Below the pieces are notes generated by a model. The model saw only the letters and a list, made by a program, of their open reading frames with translations. It had not been told where the DNA came from and made no database searches. Positions 47,169-58,932 of a DNA stretch of 64,000 bases are shown here, piece by piece. Both the position numbers and the translations under genes were made by a program. The stretch is from Azadirachta indica (Eukaryota; Streptophyta; Magnoliopsida; Sapindales; Meliaceae): assembly GCA_022749755.1 (NCBI GenBank), contig CM040448.1, forward strand, positions 11,654,481-11,718,480, read 5' to 3'. How positions within the stretch are numbered: the first letter of the stretch is position 1; each line of letters begins with the position of its first letter.

Positions 47169-49216
47169 GAATAAAAACTAATCGATAAAAACAAACTTGG
47201 ATTGCACGTAAAACAGTTAGTAATTTACGTAGCAAAAATATAGGAAAATTTTTGTACTGCAGGAGTTGGATTGTACTCCCGCTGGAATTCAAGCCTAATC
47301 AGGTTTTTCACTTATCGTGAACTTCTGAGGATTACTACTGCATGAGAATCTAACTCAATTTACTGACGTGGCAAGTTCCAATAGCTTTGTTTATTATCAA
47401 CAGAAAACCGAATTAAGAGCATGTAATCTGTAAAACAATCTTATAGAATTTGAATTTCATTAGTATTTAATTTAAGAGATAATCAAATAAAGATTATCTT
47501 AACTGATTGGTATTATCTGGTGATTATTTTTAAATCACGTTTGTTATCTAGTGACTATTTTTAAATTCTGCTTACCCTGATGATGATGCAATTCTGCTGT
47601 TGAAAATATGATATAAAATTTTGAACTTGAAAAGTCAAGTAGTTATAATTTTTATTTCACGTATGTAGTTGGTTGAATATCTTTCGTATTAATTGAAAAA
47701 TAAGATTGATTTTGGGTTTTGTTTGTAATTTAACTATAGGCTATATAACAGTCAATAGTCCTCTAATTTCTTATAATAACACTTTGGTCTTCACAAAATT
47801 TGAAAATATCAATTTAGTCTCTGAATGAAAAGTGAAAACTACTATTAATCATAAATGAAGCAGGGATTACAATAGATTAACTTTTACAAATTTTGAAAAT
47901 ATCAATTTTAGTCTCTGAAGTGAAAGTTACTATTAATTATAAATGAAGCATAGATTAAAATAAATTAATTAATGCAATGGCCGACTACTTTAATAACAAA
48001 AATTGACCTATCATTGATTATTTAGAATCTAAAAAAATAACTAATGTAAATGAATTAATATATTTTTTTTGAGATATTATAGTCTTTTTATAGGTGAAAA
48101 GTCCTCAAACTCTTAAAATTAATGAAGGGACTAAAAATAATTGTTTCAAGCTTATAAAGATCAAATTATCATTGTGCGAATTAAAAGGTACTTGGATATT
48201 ATTTTCATTTGTCATATATAATATTGAGTTTAATTAATTTATCTCCTTTAACATAAGTTGAGAGGAACAATATCTTTTATTCTTTCTGGAATAAAATAGG
48301 ATAATAATATCATTTAAATTTTAAACCGACATTTTACTTTTATGTATATATATATATATATAAATTAATATAAACTTGATAGAATATTATAATTAAAGAT
48401 AAATTGATTAGAAATAGTGTTTGTTTTCCGGGAAAAAAAAATTGAAAAGAAAAGATTGAACTTCATTAAAAAGACAATTTATATATGCAACAAACATTGG
48501 AAATTAACCGACCAAAGTAAATGATCAAGAAAAGGTAAGACCAGATTTTGTTAAGTTGTAAGTAACACCAAAAATTAGCTCAAGGAATTGAAAACACCGG
48601 AATGGAAGAATGGAAATGTCTCCTTTCTAATTCTACCTACTACCTAATTACCTATCCCTTCATTAAAACATTATTATTTTTTTGTGAACTCTGTATCTGT
48701 AGTCATCTTATGAACTCAAACAAACACCGTACCGTATCATCGTCATGTTTTTCTGAACGTAGCATTATATTCTAAAGGATCCTTCCAGTGTCCTAGATTC
48801 AATTCAAACAATAATCCCATCTCACTCTCACCCTCCGTGCCGATATAATTATACGAATTCAATCCATCTTATGTGCAAAGCAGCCAACAAAAGGATACAA
48901 CTAAAAATACTCTTTTATACATTTAATTAACAGCAATCCTGAAGTTATATATTTACATATAGATATATATATATATATATATTTATAGGAGGTATAGTTA
49001 TTTATTTATTTATTTTTGTTTCAACTTCGTTCGGAGACATTTTATTTGTAAAGACTACTTAATTAAGCATCGGAAAACAAGAACGTGATGATGTTCTGAA
49101 CATCCTCCATTTTCCATTCAAAATACAAATTACCACTTATAAAGCCAAAAAAAAAGAAAAACCCAATTTTTTTCAAAGCAAAAGAAAAATAAAATGAAAA
49201 GAAATTCACAAGAAAG
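47169..49216. other. AT-rich intergenic region with a tandem duplication
   Basis: Holds the promoter of the 141-aa gene at its left end and the 3' UTR of the dynein light chain at its right end. It includes an approximately 90-bp tandem duplication (47795-47970) and (TA)n runs at 48343-48362 and 48960-48980. The stretch 47740-48240 has features of a decayed interspersed repeat. No gene is seen. Confidence 0.5.
47795..47970. repeat. Tandem duplication, about 90-bp unit
   Basis: Two diverged copies start near 47795 (AAATTTGAAAATATCAATTT) and 47887 (AAATTTTGAAAATATCAATT). Both run through TAGTCTCTGAA, ACTATTAAT(C/T)ATAAATGAAGCA and GATTA(C/A)AAT. They differ by several substitutions and small indels. 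Confidence 0.75.
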
Positions 49217-49832
49217 TTATAAAGTTTTAAAGTTGGGAAGAAGAGGAGACTTCTTCATAACAGGACGGACCTCTGTTTTGAAGAGAAGAAAAGAGTGCTT
49301 GTCTATTGAAAAATATACGAATCCACCGCTCGAGTGCGTCACAAATGATCCGAAATTCTTCCCTACAATGCAGTGCCATGCCGGTCCGTACAGAGCATCG
49401 AATTCCTAAAACCCAAAAATAAATAAATCTATGATCAATGTGCTCTAATTAAACGGCGTAGTTTTGGGTTTAAACATCGCAACTCAAAAGCAAGTCTTCT
49501 AATTTTACCTTCTTAAGACACATGGCCAAGTGAGTCGCATTGAGTCTCTTGTTGTCGGCGTTTGCGTCAAGGAGGACCTTGGCGTGTCTGATCACACGTT
49601 CTTGCATTGCGGCGGGCATGTCCGCTGATCTCAGCCGCACGTTTAAATCGGCGGCTACTGCTGCTAGCAGAACCTGCTGATTGGCTGTTGGAGCAGGAGG
49701 TCTTACAACTGGAGCCGGCAGCGCTAACATGCGCCTGGGTGCGCACTGCAACTGTAACTGCAACAACATCTTCTCTTTGTTCTTCGCCGGTCTTCTTCTT
49801 CTTCTTTCATTTTCTGACTCCGGTCTCTCCAT
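49217..49832 (-). CDS. Dynein light chain (LC8/DYNLL family), 170 aa
   Basis: Two exons on the minus strand: 49509-49832 (ATG at 49832) and 49217-49405, joined in phase to 170 residues. The N-terminal 60 residues are basic and Ala/Pro/Gln-rich. The LC8 domain (about 65-160) shows [41 protein letters not shown] and [19 protein letters not shown], with the usual exon junction after LKK. A short basic tail follows. Flowering plants lack cytoplasmic dynein heavy chains, so this protein is better seen as a general LC8 dimerisation hub. The N-terminal extension marks the longer plant subclass of these proteins. A TATA box is at 50085-50094. Confidence 0.95.
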
Positions 49833-50084
49833 GAAACGAGAGTGAAGGAGTGAGAGAGCGGGAGAGAGAGAAAAGCAGAAATGTTTGAACGGGAGCTTTG
49901 ACTGGCAATCTTGCGTGTTTGCTTCCTTGAGTTTAAATGAGACAAAATGTGGGGCTTTGTGCTTTTTGCTATTTCTTGTTTCTTTTAATTTTTGAAAGAA
50001 ATATAATATGAGAGCGTGAGATTTTGGGTAATATAATAGATATGATCAGGTATAGGCGCAGAGTAGGGTGTAACAATGGAATGA

Positions 50085-50094
50085 GTATTTATAG
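50085..50094 (-). promoter_or_regulatory. TATA box of the dynein light chain gene
   Basis: The minus strand reads CTATAAATAC, a classic plant TATA box, about 255 bases upstream of the ATG, implying a leader of some 220 bases. Confidence 0.6.
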
Positions 50095-50337
50095 TGCCAT
50101 CATTTGTGGGCCCCGATGTGCAATTATTGACTATTCTGAGATCGCGTGATTGATTATCAGAGCAAAAGAGAGACCGATCATAGGGTAATTGCCCGTCACC
50201 ATGGTCACATTATCTTCTTTGTTTCGAGTAACTCCTCGGGGAAACTTATCGTACAAGAAAAATATCAGTCAGAAGTTTCTCTGTCGGACCATATATTTTA
50301 ACGCAATCTCCATCCTCTTGCATCCTATTCAAACAAA

Positions 50338-51472
50338 GGGAAATTAACACATACCTCCCCTGAGGTTTTACCTTTTAACACACAGAGAGAAGCTTTGGGG
50401 AAAGGAACATATACCTCCTCTGCAACCATCCAAGTCCATCCAATTATGATAAAAAGTCTTAATTATCCTTTATTTTTTAATTTTTGAATAAGACAAAATT
50501 TACATTTTAATTCCTTATATTTATATTTTAAATTATTTATTCTATATTGTGAGCCCCATTATCAAAATTAGAATCATATATTTGTATTTTAAATTATTTA
50601 TTGGTTATTGTGGGTTTCGTTATCAAAATTAGAAGTAATGTATCTGACAATTTTTTGATTTTGAAGAGAGAAGTAGATTATGTTGAATGCAAAAATGGTG
50701 TCAAAGGGAAAGTAAATTATGTTTATGATCAACCAAACCGAATTTTATCTTTTTTTTATTTGGGTCAAATTTTATTCTAAAATCTTTATATTTATTTGAC
50801 AGTAGTAGATTGAGATGTACTCTTTATTTAATTTATTATTTTTCTTTTTATATTGCTTACTTTCTTGAGAAAAAAAACCCTTGTTGATTTTTACTTTACT
50901 GTCTTAAACTGAAAATTTGTTGTGGGCAGTGTATTTGAATATTGAATATAGTTAAGCATAAGGTCGCTGTTCCAACACGCTAAACTTAATGTTATTGTTG
51001 TTCAAACACGCTAAATGCCAGGCAATCATCGCCACTTATACACACTAATGATAGGCCGCCATTGCTACTCGCACACACCAATTACAACTCCAAAATAGAA
51101 TAATAATATAATTACAATCAAAGCATATGTGTAGCTATTGAATAATGTTGCTTGAGATCATTTGTTGCGGAAAGAGGGTGGACAAATCTCTAAGAGATAA
51201 AGAAACCATACTGGTGAATTGAGTTTATCACTGCTGGGAAATTTGCGAGATTCAAATGCTGGTGCATGAAGAAGATGAATATAAACGAAAGAATTGGACA
51301 AAACGGTAAAGATTGGAATCTTGTTGTCTAGTAATTTTACAATAATACCCTTAAACCAAACAACAATATAATAGACTTTGATGACTTCAGGAGAGTTATG
51401 TGTTCCTTTCTCCAAACCTTCTCTTTAAGTGTTAAAAATTTAAACTTCAAGGGAGGTATGTGTTAATTCCCC
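50338..51472. mobile_element. Non-autonomous Mutator-like element (MULE), 1,135 bp
   Basis: Long terminal inverted repeats of about 90-100 bp: the left end begins GGGAAATTAACACATACCTC and the right end, on the other strand, GGGGAATTAACACATACCTC. Homology continues through TTTTTAACAC, AGAGAAG.TTTGG.GAAAGGAACA and beyond at roughly 80% identity. The element is flanked by a perfect 10-bp direct duplication, TTCAAACAAA, at 50328-50337 and 51473-51482. Long TIRs with a 9-10 bp duplication are the signature of Mutator-like elements. No transposase is encoded; the 85-codon frame at 51158-51415 overlaps the right TIR and is not recognised. The interior has an approximately 61-bp tandem repeat. It sits between the dynein light chain promoter and the CNR6 3' end. 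Confidence 0.85.
50521..50634. repeat. 61-bp tandem duplication inside the MULE
   Basis: Two copies of a unit containing TATTTTAAATTATTTATT and TTATCAAAATTAGAA, starting near 50521 and 50581. They are about 85% alike by eye. Confidence 0.7.
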
Positions 51473-51482
51473 TTCAAACAAA

Positions 51483-52331
51483 TTATCCCTCGATGTGAGG
51501 ATAAAAATATGAATCGGAACATTAACTTAAGTATTATATTAAACTTTTCACTTACATTCTCAATAGTTATTAGTCAAACATTAAACTCCCTAAATTATCT
51601 GTTATATTTTAATTTTTAAGAAATTTAGAACATATAATTCCGAACTTAATTTGAAAAGGCTTAACCAAAAGAAACTTTGAAAATATAACAAAGAAATAAT
51701 ACGGCAAGAATACAACTATAATATTCTAGCTTTTACCACTAGAAAGACATTTGAGCCCAGTTCACATAAGACGATACATCATACATAGAATGTTCTTAAA
51801 ATCATTTAAATATATTTTAAAGTTCTGAAGAAATTTAAAATACATTTAATGTATCTCATAAGGGCTTTTCATTTGTCAAAGTTTCACTCCTAGCCTATTA
51901 CGAGGCCAAAAACTCTTCAAAAGATTCAGCAACAAGCGCAAGTCAAAGAAATACATATTTTGATCCGTCCACAACTTTTTTTTTTTTTCCCTTCTCAAGG
52001 CAACAATTCATGAGATTAACAAGTGGATCAATATGAGCTTTTAGCATATATAGGCTACCATGTCCACATGTACAATGAAGCTATTATGATTCAGATTTGT
52101 ATACGTAACAGTGTAGTCTGAAACACCCCTCTTACAGACAAGGCCGACTAACAGAAGCAAACTTTTCCACTTCACATGTCCAAGAAACCAACGGGTAAAA
52201 TTTACCAATTCAGTGCACGCAGGCATTAAAGAAAATTGTAAAAAGGTAATCCAATTTGTTTCTAACATGGGAATCATATCAAATGAAAAATCCCTTTCAA
52301 GATGAAATTTATGTATTGAGTATCCTGGATC
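51483..52331. other. Intergenic, MULE to CNR6 3' end
   Basis: AT-rich; the right part (from about 52.0 kb) is likely CNR6 3' UTR. No gene is recognised. Confidence 0.5.
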
Positions 52332-54503
52332 TTACAAAGCCTGCATCTCCAGGGTGGTGCCATTTCCAGAGGATGGAGTGGGATCCTGGTTTTCAGAGGC
52401 AGCGTTCATCTCTTGGACAGGAGGAGGGTTGACAATGGTCATTGGCAATGCAACGTTATCTGAGAGGCGATTCTTCATCTCCCTATGCTCCTGGCACAAT
52501 GCACACCAGTGCAAGCAGCAGTGGACCAGGCAGGGATCACATGGTGAGTTCTGCAGGCAACAAATATGAGTCAGCAAAGCAAAGAATGTAGAAATCTTAT
52601 CCTTCTGAATTCCAAGAGTCTTGGGCCTGTTTGGACCATGAGACTATCGATAATTTCTCATCCCATATCTTGATCTTCCAGACAATAAGACTATCAATAT
52701 TCAAAACGTGTTCATTCTTTAGGAATTCAAATGACAACAATCTCATAAACATAACTTGTATTGTCCAAACTATGCAAAAGTATCAACTGGAATTACATTT
52801 GCTCGAAGAGGTTTTGATGCAGAACTCATTTCAGGAAAAACAATGTGATAAAGCAAACCAAGAAAAGCAAACAAACATAGACATGAAAACAATAAGCATC
52901 ATGTCACTCTGAAAAAAAGAAGCATCAACAGTTCCCTAAGCAATCGAACTAATTTACTCCAACCAATTATTTCATAGCAGCAAAAAGGAGAAATTTATTT
53001 ACCTTGAGGTGATATTTCTTCTGTAAGCTTTGCCGAATGATACCAGTGTATATCCCACACATCCACCATGCAAAAAACAGACCCTCACAAATAAGAAATG
53101 ATGCCCTTGGGTCAACACCATGAAAGACGGCTGTTGCAACAGCAAGTGCTATTCCACCTTCAATACAAACAGCATGACAAACACAAGGTTGAGTCCATGG
53201 GGTATCTTCTCTCAAGTTTTCCACATTACGCCCAAATAGAACACATGGGCAGAATAGTCCAGTCCAGCCTGCAAAGGTAAGAGAATTGTTAATTGATCAA
53301 TGCTTAGATAAGTATCAAATTCTCACATTAAAGCAGAGCATCAGAAATGGTGAAGAGCTTGTTGAGCAACAAGAAAAACAACTCATGAGATCTTCAAGCA
53401 TTCTGAATCGGCAGCACCAATGCGTGCAAGCATTCCAGTCTTTCGAAGTCAATAGCTGGCTTCCACCAAGCATGTTAATCAGATTTCAATATGGAGATGA
53501 ACACCTTCTCTATCAACTAAGTTACAGAAATAATAGGCATCCATATTCTTAAACCCAAAATCTGTTTATTGCTTGTTGGCACTCCCATCTGGAAAAATTA
53601 CAGATATATCTTATTCTGCCAACGTTTCGTTCCTTTGTTTTCAGGATGCGACCGTCATCATTTTATGATTAGCCATGCATAACAACCATTCTTAGATAAG
53701 CCTTTTGGTTATGATTATCCCACGTCCACTCATCACAAATCTTTCCTCATTCCCTATTATTTCGATGAAGAAGAAAAGTTCAAAAAATGTAATCTTCTAA
53801 CTCAATAGCTTCATGTACACGTTAACATGGCCCGGTATTAGCATTTGCAACAGCATGCAAAACCTTAGTGAGACGCAGGATCTCCAATTCTGATATCTGA
53901 AACAACACAAACTCTCCTAATCTAAGTTGTTACTGTGAAGCTATCAGATCCAAATATGGACAAATAACCAGAGAGGAAAGGTACTATAAAATGCTAAAGG
54001 ACCAGTAAAATATAACTAAAAGCAAATAACAGAACAGATCGGTAAAATTATTGTCACTGCTAGTGATGATGCGCTTTAATTTTTGTACTCTTTAAAAACT
54101 AGGGCCAACTAGAAACCGTGAAAGTGTTGCTAGATTATAATGTGAACTTACAACTATCAGTATCTTCAGCACAGCCAAAAATTCCAGTAGTCCAAGGTTC
54201 ATCAGCAGGAGGCTCAAAATTTTCAGGCAAAGGCTGTCCACACTCGTTGCACTTACGAACATTCAGCTGTCAAATGATCCACAGCATTTGTAATTAAATT
54301 TTATCATAAATTGTAACCTAAATCGTATCAGCTTCAAATATTAGTTACAAGCATTCATAAACAGAGATCAAACTTGTATAATAACATTTTCTCACCTGAG
54401 GAACCTCAATAGGCTGGTTGAGTTCACCAGGCTTGATGTCCTCGATAGGTGTCTGCTCCTTAGTCAACTTCACATATCGAGAATGTCCTCCTCCCTCCGC
54501 CAT
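52332..54503 (-). CDS. CNR6: Cell number regulator 6-like PLAC8-domain protein, 235 aa
   Basis: Four exons on the minus strand: 54396-54503 (ATG at 54503), 54152-54266, 53003-53268 and 52332-52550, joining to 235 residues. The N-terminus ([30 protein letters not shown]) and [23 protein letters not shown] are typical of CNR6. The PLAC8/DUF614 domain follows with [15 protein letters not shown] (Cys 75, 81, 83), a hydrophobic segment [36 protein letters not shown], and the second Cys cluster [23 protein letters not shown]. Relatives include FW2.2 and CNR proteins that affect organ size, and PCR proteins that move cadmium or zinc; they act at the plasma membrane. Which role applies is not decided by sequence. 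The ATG follows directly on an AG, so a 5'-UTR intron (possibly with a GC donor near 54763) is likely. Confidence 0.94.
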
Positions 54504-56169
54504 CTATTCACAAAATTGAACGCGTTTGGCTCACAATTTATCGATAAATTATAATCTTTTTTTACGAAATTACTCAAATCAATTCTTCATATGACTTTTT
54601 TATTTCATTTTCGCAAACTAAAAATTATTTTCCATATTTAAATGAAAAAAAGGTCTAATCAAAGCAAATTCAGCAGTTGAAAAACGTAACATTCAAACAA
54701 AAAGAGGAAAGAAAGAAAGAAAGAAAGAAAAGTGGAGAGTGAAGACGAAGAAGAAGGTTCTTGCCTGAATCAGGTAGGAAATTCTCTTGCAGAATGGAGA
54801 GAATAAGCGAGATATGCGCAACGCTTAATTTTGCGAAGATCTGAATCTCGGATACTACGAAGAAGTAAAACCGCTCGAAGGGAGTCAACTAATTAGTAAT
54901 TTACATACATAACGCATTTCTACTGCACGGACCAAGGTAGAAATGTACACGGGTTAAGACCTGCTTGTCACGTTGCTTGACCAATAAATCGCCGCCACGT
55001 CATTAAACTTTCAAATCTTTTACCATGTATGTATCTGGAATCCCGTTGCCTTCATTCACTATATTTGCAAAACGAGTCGGGTCACTGAATATGAAACGGA
55101 TACGTCTGAGGTGGGTAAATTTAGAGTTGTGTGTGAAAATATAAAAATAAATAAATAGTTCAATTACTTCGACATAAAAAATTCAAACAATTTTACCTTA
55201 AACATTACGCAGGACACATATTTCAATTATCTTGCATTTCCCGTGCAATATTATTTCATCTCTCAAAGGGTTTTCTATTTTCCGTTAATGTTCTTCAATT
55301 GCGAAAATTGGTACTATCTCTCTGTCACCAAAATTTTTAAATTTAATGAGAAATTAACTGAATTATTATATTAAGTGCACTGAAAATGTAGTAATAGTAT
55401 ACATATATAAATTAAATTGAAGATACAAAATTATTAATTCAATGACAAAGGATATTTGTTACCTGTCGATAATACTAGTTAATTGTAAACAAATAATCAA
55501 ATAATAAAATTAACAATAATCTCATCGATGGTAATTATTAATTGATGCTGCATTAATTAGAATACATGGATTTTTCCCTTCCTTTCATTATCGTGATCTG
55601 AAAATATAAATGTTTTATGGTAAGGCTTTCCTTCTTCTACCAATTTATTTAATGGGTTTCCATACCAAACAAGAAAGGTCTCCGATTTTATCATAATTAT
55701 TTTACCTAAAGGAGTGAAATAACTATTTATAGAGTGAAAGGTACAAGTCTTAATAATAGTAGACATTGTGCATGACGAGTTCGTTTTAGGTGGCATTTGA
55801 AGCGTGGGCAAATCTTATCTTAATCGATAATACACATAATACACAAAAAGAAATTAATTTGTATTTAGATAATTAATCTTAATACAATCGATCTCAAAGT
55901 AAGAAAGACAAAAAAAAAAAATTGCCTTTTTTCTCAGATGGAAAGTTTAACTCTTTATCTAGAAAATATTAATTAAATTTCAATGTAAAAATTCTTAATT
56001 TTAGATTAATTTCTTATGACTCCGTAGAAATATCGTTTAAGTAAGCAAGGAAAAACCATACCCAGACGAGTTGAGTCCATATATCAGTTTCTAAACACAG
56101 CACTCAACTTCTGATAATTACTAATGAAGCTGAACATTACATGAAAAATTAGTTAACAGAGGATTTACT
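54504..56169. other. CNR6 promoter and PEX11B 3' flank
   Basis: The left part is the CNR6 leader and promoter, including a (GAAA)n repeat near 54703-54731. The right part contains the PEX11B 3' UTR. An 84-codon minus frame at 55557-55811 is not recognised and has no family-like motifs. The rest is AT-rich. Confidence 0.5.
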
Positions 56170-56847
56170 TTATGATGGCCAATTTCTATACCATCCAGCC
56201 CATGCAGAGACCAAACCACTGATGCCTAGAGTAACTGCGTGATTGCAGAATGGGTTCGGCTCAATTTCCGCCAGTGCAATTATCAAGTCTGCAATATTAG
56301 CTGCTACTGCCATCAACCTCATCACTCTGTCAACTTTTATCTTCCTTAAACTCTCTTCCACATCCTTTGATTTTTCTTCTGAAGCAACGATTTTTCTCTC
56401 TTTCTCTAGTCCCTCCTTCATCAGAATAAAATCAGTTATAATGAAAAAAATATAGCCAAACGACTCACCAAATGCTGATATGAAGCTCGTCTTTTTTCCC
56501 AACTTTGCATCCAGAGTTCCGATTCTCGACAACCAAAGAAAATGGTCAAAAAACCAGTAAACCATTTCTCCCGAATTAGCAAGAACAGCAAGGAATCTGA
56601 GAGTTGGCGTGGCGCCAGGGTTTCTTCTCAGGATATTGAAGCCAGTTAGAAACCTGCCAGTTCTGAAGGCTTTCCGACTGAGGCCAGAGGCAACTTCCCA
56701 TTGCTTGAATCTCTGAGCAATTTCAGGCTGTGTGGCTTCAACGTGCCAGTGAACAAGCTTTGACACGTATTGAAAAGTTTTGACAAGCTTGTCAATGCCA
56801 TCTCTCTTTGCTAAGAAGACGACCAGCTTGTCTACTGTGTCGTTCAT
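56170..56847 (-). CDS. PEX11B: Peroxisomal membrane protein 11B (PEX11B), 225 aa
   Basis: A single-exon frame of 225 residues on the minus strand, ATG at 56847. It matches plant PEX11B along its length: DTVDKLVVFLAKRDGIDKLV, KWEVASGLSRKAFRTGR-type (here QWEVASGLSRKAFRTGR), FNILRRNPGATPTLRFLAVL, MVYWFFDHFLWLSRIGTLDAKL, FGESFGYIFFI and the end NHAVTLGISGLVSAWAGWYRNWPS. The N-terminal amphipathic helix tubulates the peroxisome membrane and starts elongation and fission. PEX11B in Arabidopsis is light-induced through phytochrome A and HYH; regulation here is unknown. An acceptor-like TTATTGCAG lies about 22 bases upstream of the ATG, so a leader intron is possible. Confidence 0.96.
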   Translation of the reverse strand: MNDTVDKLVVFLAKRDGIDKLVKTFQYVSKLVHWHVEATQPEIAQRFKQWEVASGLSRKAFRTGRFLTGFNILRRNPGATPTLRFLAVLANSGEMVYWFFDHFLWLSRIGTLDAKLGKKTSFISAFGESFGYIFFIITDFILMKEGLEKERKIVASEEKSKDVEESLRKIKVDRVMRLMAVAANIADLIIALAEIEPNPFCNHAVTLGISGLVSAWAGWYRNWPS

Positions 56848-58932
56848 GGTTGAATTATTAGCTGCTCTGCAATAAGAGGGTAAGTAGATTATTATGAAGT
56901 ATAAGTTGATGGAGTGTCGATGACAATAATCGAGTTAGGAGAGCCACATAAAATAATTTTGTTTTTGGATAATGCAAGGCAGTTTATTTGCTCTGCGGTT
57001 GGCTCTTGTTTAGCTGCTGCTTACAGCCAGCAGTTTGTGTGTGTTGCATATTTTCCAAACGTAGCTTAGGCCTTCTCTGTCTTACGTGGGAAGAGGACTT
57101 CATCGCCACTAACTAAATCATTATTTGGGTGCATATATACCCCAAAATCATGTAAATTCCAAATCCTTGGGATTATATATAGTCTAAAGTTTTTAGTAGT
57201 TGTTACTATAATTATAATTATAATAGGCGTCAGGTTTCTCTCCTATCTGAGTTTCTCTAATTAAAATAAAATAATATTTATATGCATCATTAATTTTAAT
57301 AAAATAGTAGTACAAGTTTTTAAAAATAACTAAAATCGAGAGAGGATAATCTTAATTCTTATCATTATTATTATTGATCAGACTGTGTTAACTAAATTAT
57401 TTTGTACTCACAATATTATTCATAAGCTAAAAAAGTACACACATTTGAATATGTAACAAATTCAAAATAAATAAACTACAATCACTAAAATAGTAATAAT
57501 TAAGACTGCTTGTTTTTTAATATAAAATTTAAATAAAATTATTTAGATGTTTACGAGAGGTTGATTTTTTAATTTATATATAAAAACTTGTTAAAAATAA
57601 TTTAATATAATTAAGTTTAAAATTTTAACTTAAATCTAAATAACCTAATGTGTGAAAAAATTAAATATTTTATTTGTTAATAATATACCCTAGTTTATTA
57701 CTTAACATATATATATATATCAATAATTTAATATATTAATTTCAAATTATTTAAAACATATATGTCAACATATTAATTTAAATATTTTATTTATATAAAA
57801 ATAAACAACATAATATTTATATTTAAAAAAAAAAGTCAATTAGATTCAAATTTCAATTAAATTAAAATTTTAGCTATGTTTGAATTTCAGATAAAAAAAA
57901 TATACTATGTTAGTTTTGTATAAGAATTCAAAATATTTAATACTAATATAAAAAGTTTTAAATAGAGAGTAAGATTAATCAACTGCATTTATTTGTACAA
58001 ATTGGATAACAATTTTAATTATATGTGTATGAATATACAATTACAATAAGAGATTAAGAGTACATATATTCAGTATTATTACATTTATTTAATTTTAAAA
58101 ACATATTACTTAAGTATTTAGTAAATATCAATAATGTTACTTGAAAATTAAATTACTTATTATTTCATTTATACTTGATATCTTATAATTTTATACTATA
58201 TAATTATACAGTATCGTAGTTTTCACATCACTTAAAAGTTAGTGTATCTCTAGCAAACATAGGTAAAATTTAGAAGCATTAATTAGCTTATATTATTATA
58301 TTACATTATGCGAATTGATAAGAGTTTACAAGAGAAGTGATGAATCATACCTTAACATAAAGATAGTGAACTCCAATTATAGAGAATTTTGTCAGCAAAT
58401 TTTTATTGTTTTCAATTTTGATAGATAATTTTTTTTTTTTTGGGAAAATAACCACGGAAATTGTTTTGATTGTACTAAGCTCTTGACTCATAACAACCTT
58501 AATTAAAGAGATTTTGCGAAATTGCCTGCATCACATTATATTTTGAAACAATAATTAATGGTAGACTAGTGTTTGGTATTTGAACAGGATAGGAGAGCGA
58601 ACAAATTAATATTGTAAAAGAAAAAGAAAAATAAAAATACACCAATTCAATTTAAATTTTATATTATAATTTGTATGAGCCTATGAAAATTGTTGTACAC
58701 GGCACGTCGTTTTCTTACGCAGTATGTTATAAACAAACGATTTCATTCCTCCCGTCTCAAGTCTCGACTTCTATACTTCCTACTTGTTGCCACTCATCAA
58801 AACCTAAAATCACTCCCCAAAAAATCCACTATAAATCTCCTAATTATCAAAAACCCTAAAAACCTGCCTCATTAATTTATCTCAAATTTTCGATTCAGTT
58901 CCTCGATTTCTATTTTCTTATAACACGATATC
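56848..58932. other. Divergent intergenic region between PEX11B and LUC7
   Basis: About 2.1 kb separating two genes transcribed away from each other. The PEX11B promoter is at the left and the LUC7 leader (about 58.75-58.93 kb) at the right. The middle (57.2-58.6 kb) is very AT-rich without clear elements. Confidence 0.5.

Noticed and set aside
51158..51415. 85-codon open frame on the minus strand
   Set aside because: It overlaps the right inverted repeat of the Mutator-like element and shows no transposase or other family motif; treated as chance sequence within the element.
55557..55811. 84-codon minus-strand frame
   Set aside because: No signal peptide, Cys pattern or family motif; AT-rich codons and the likely position in a 3' flank argue against a gene.
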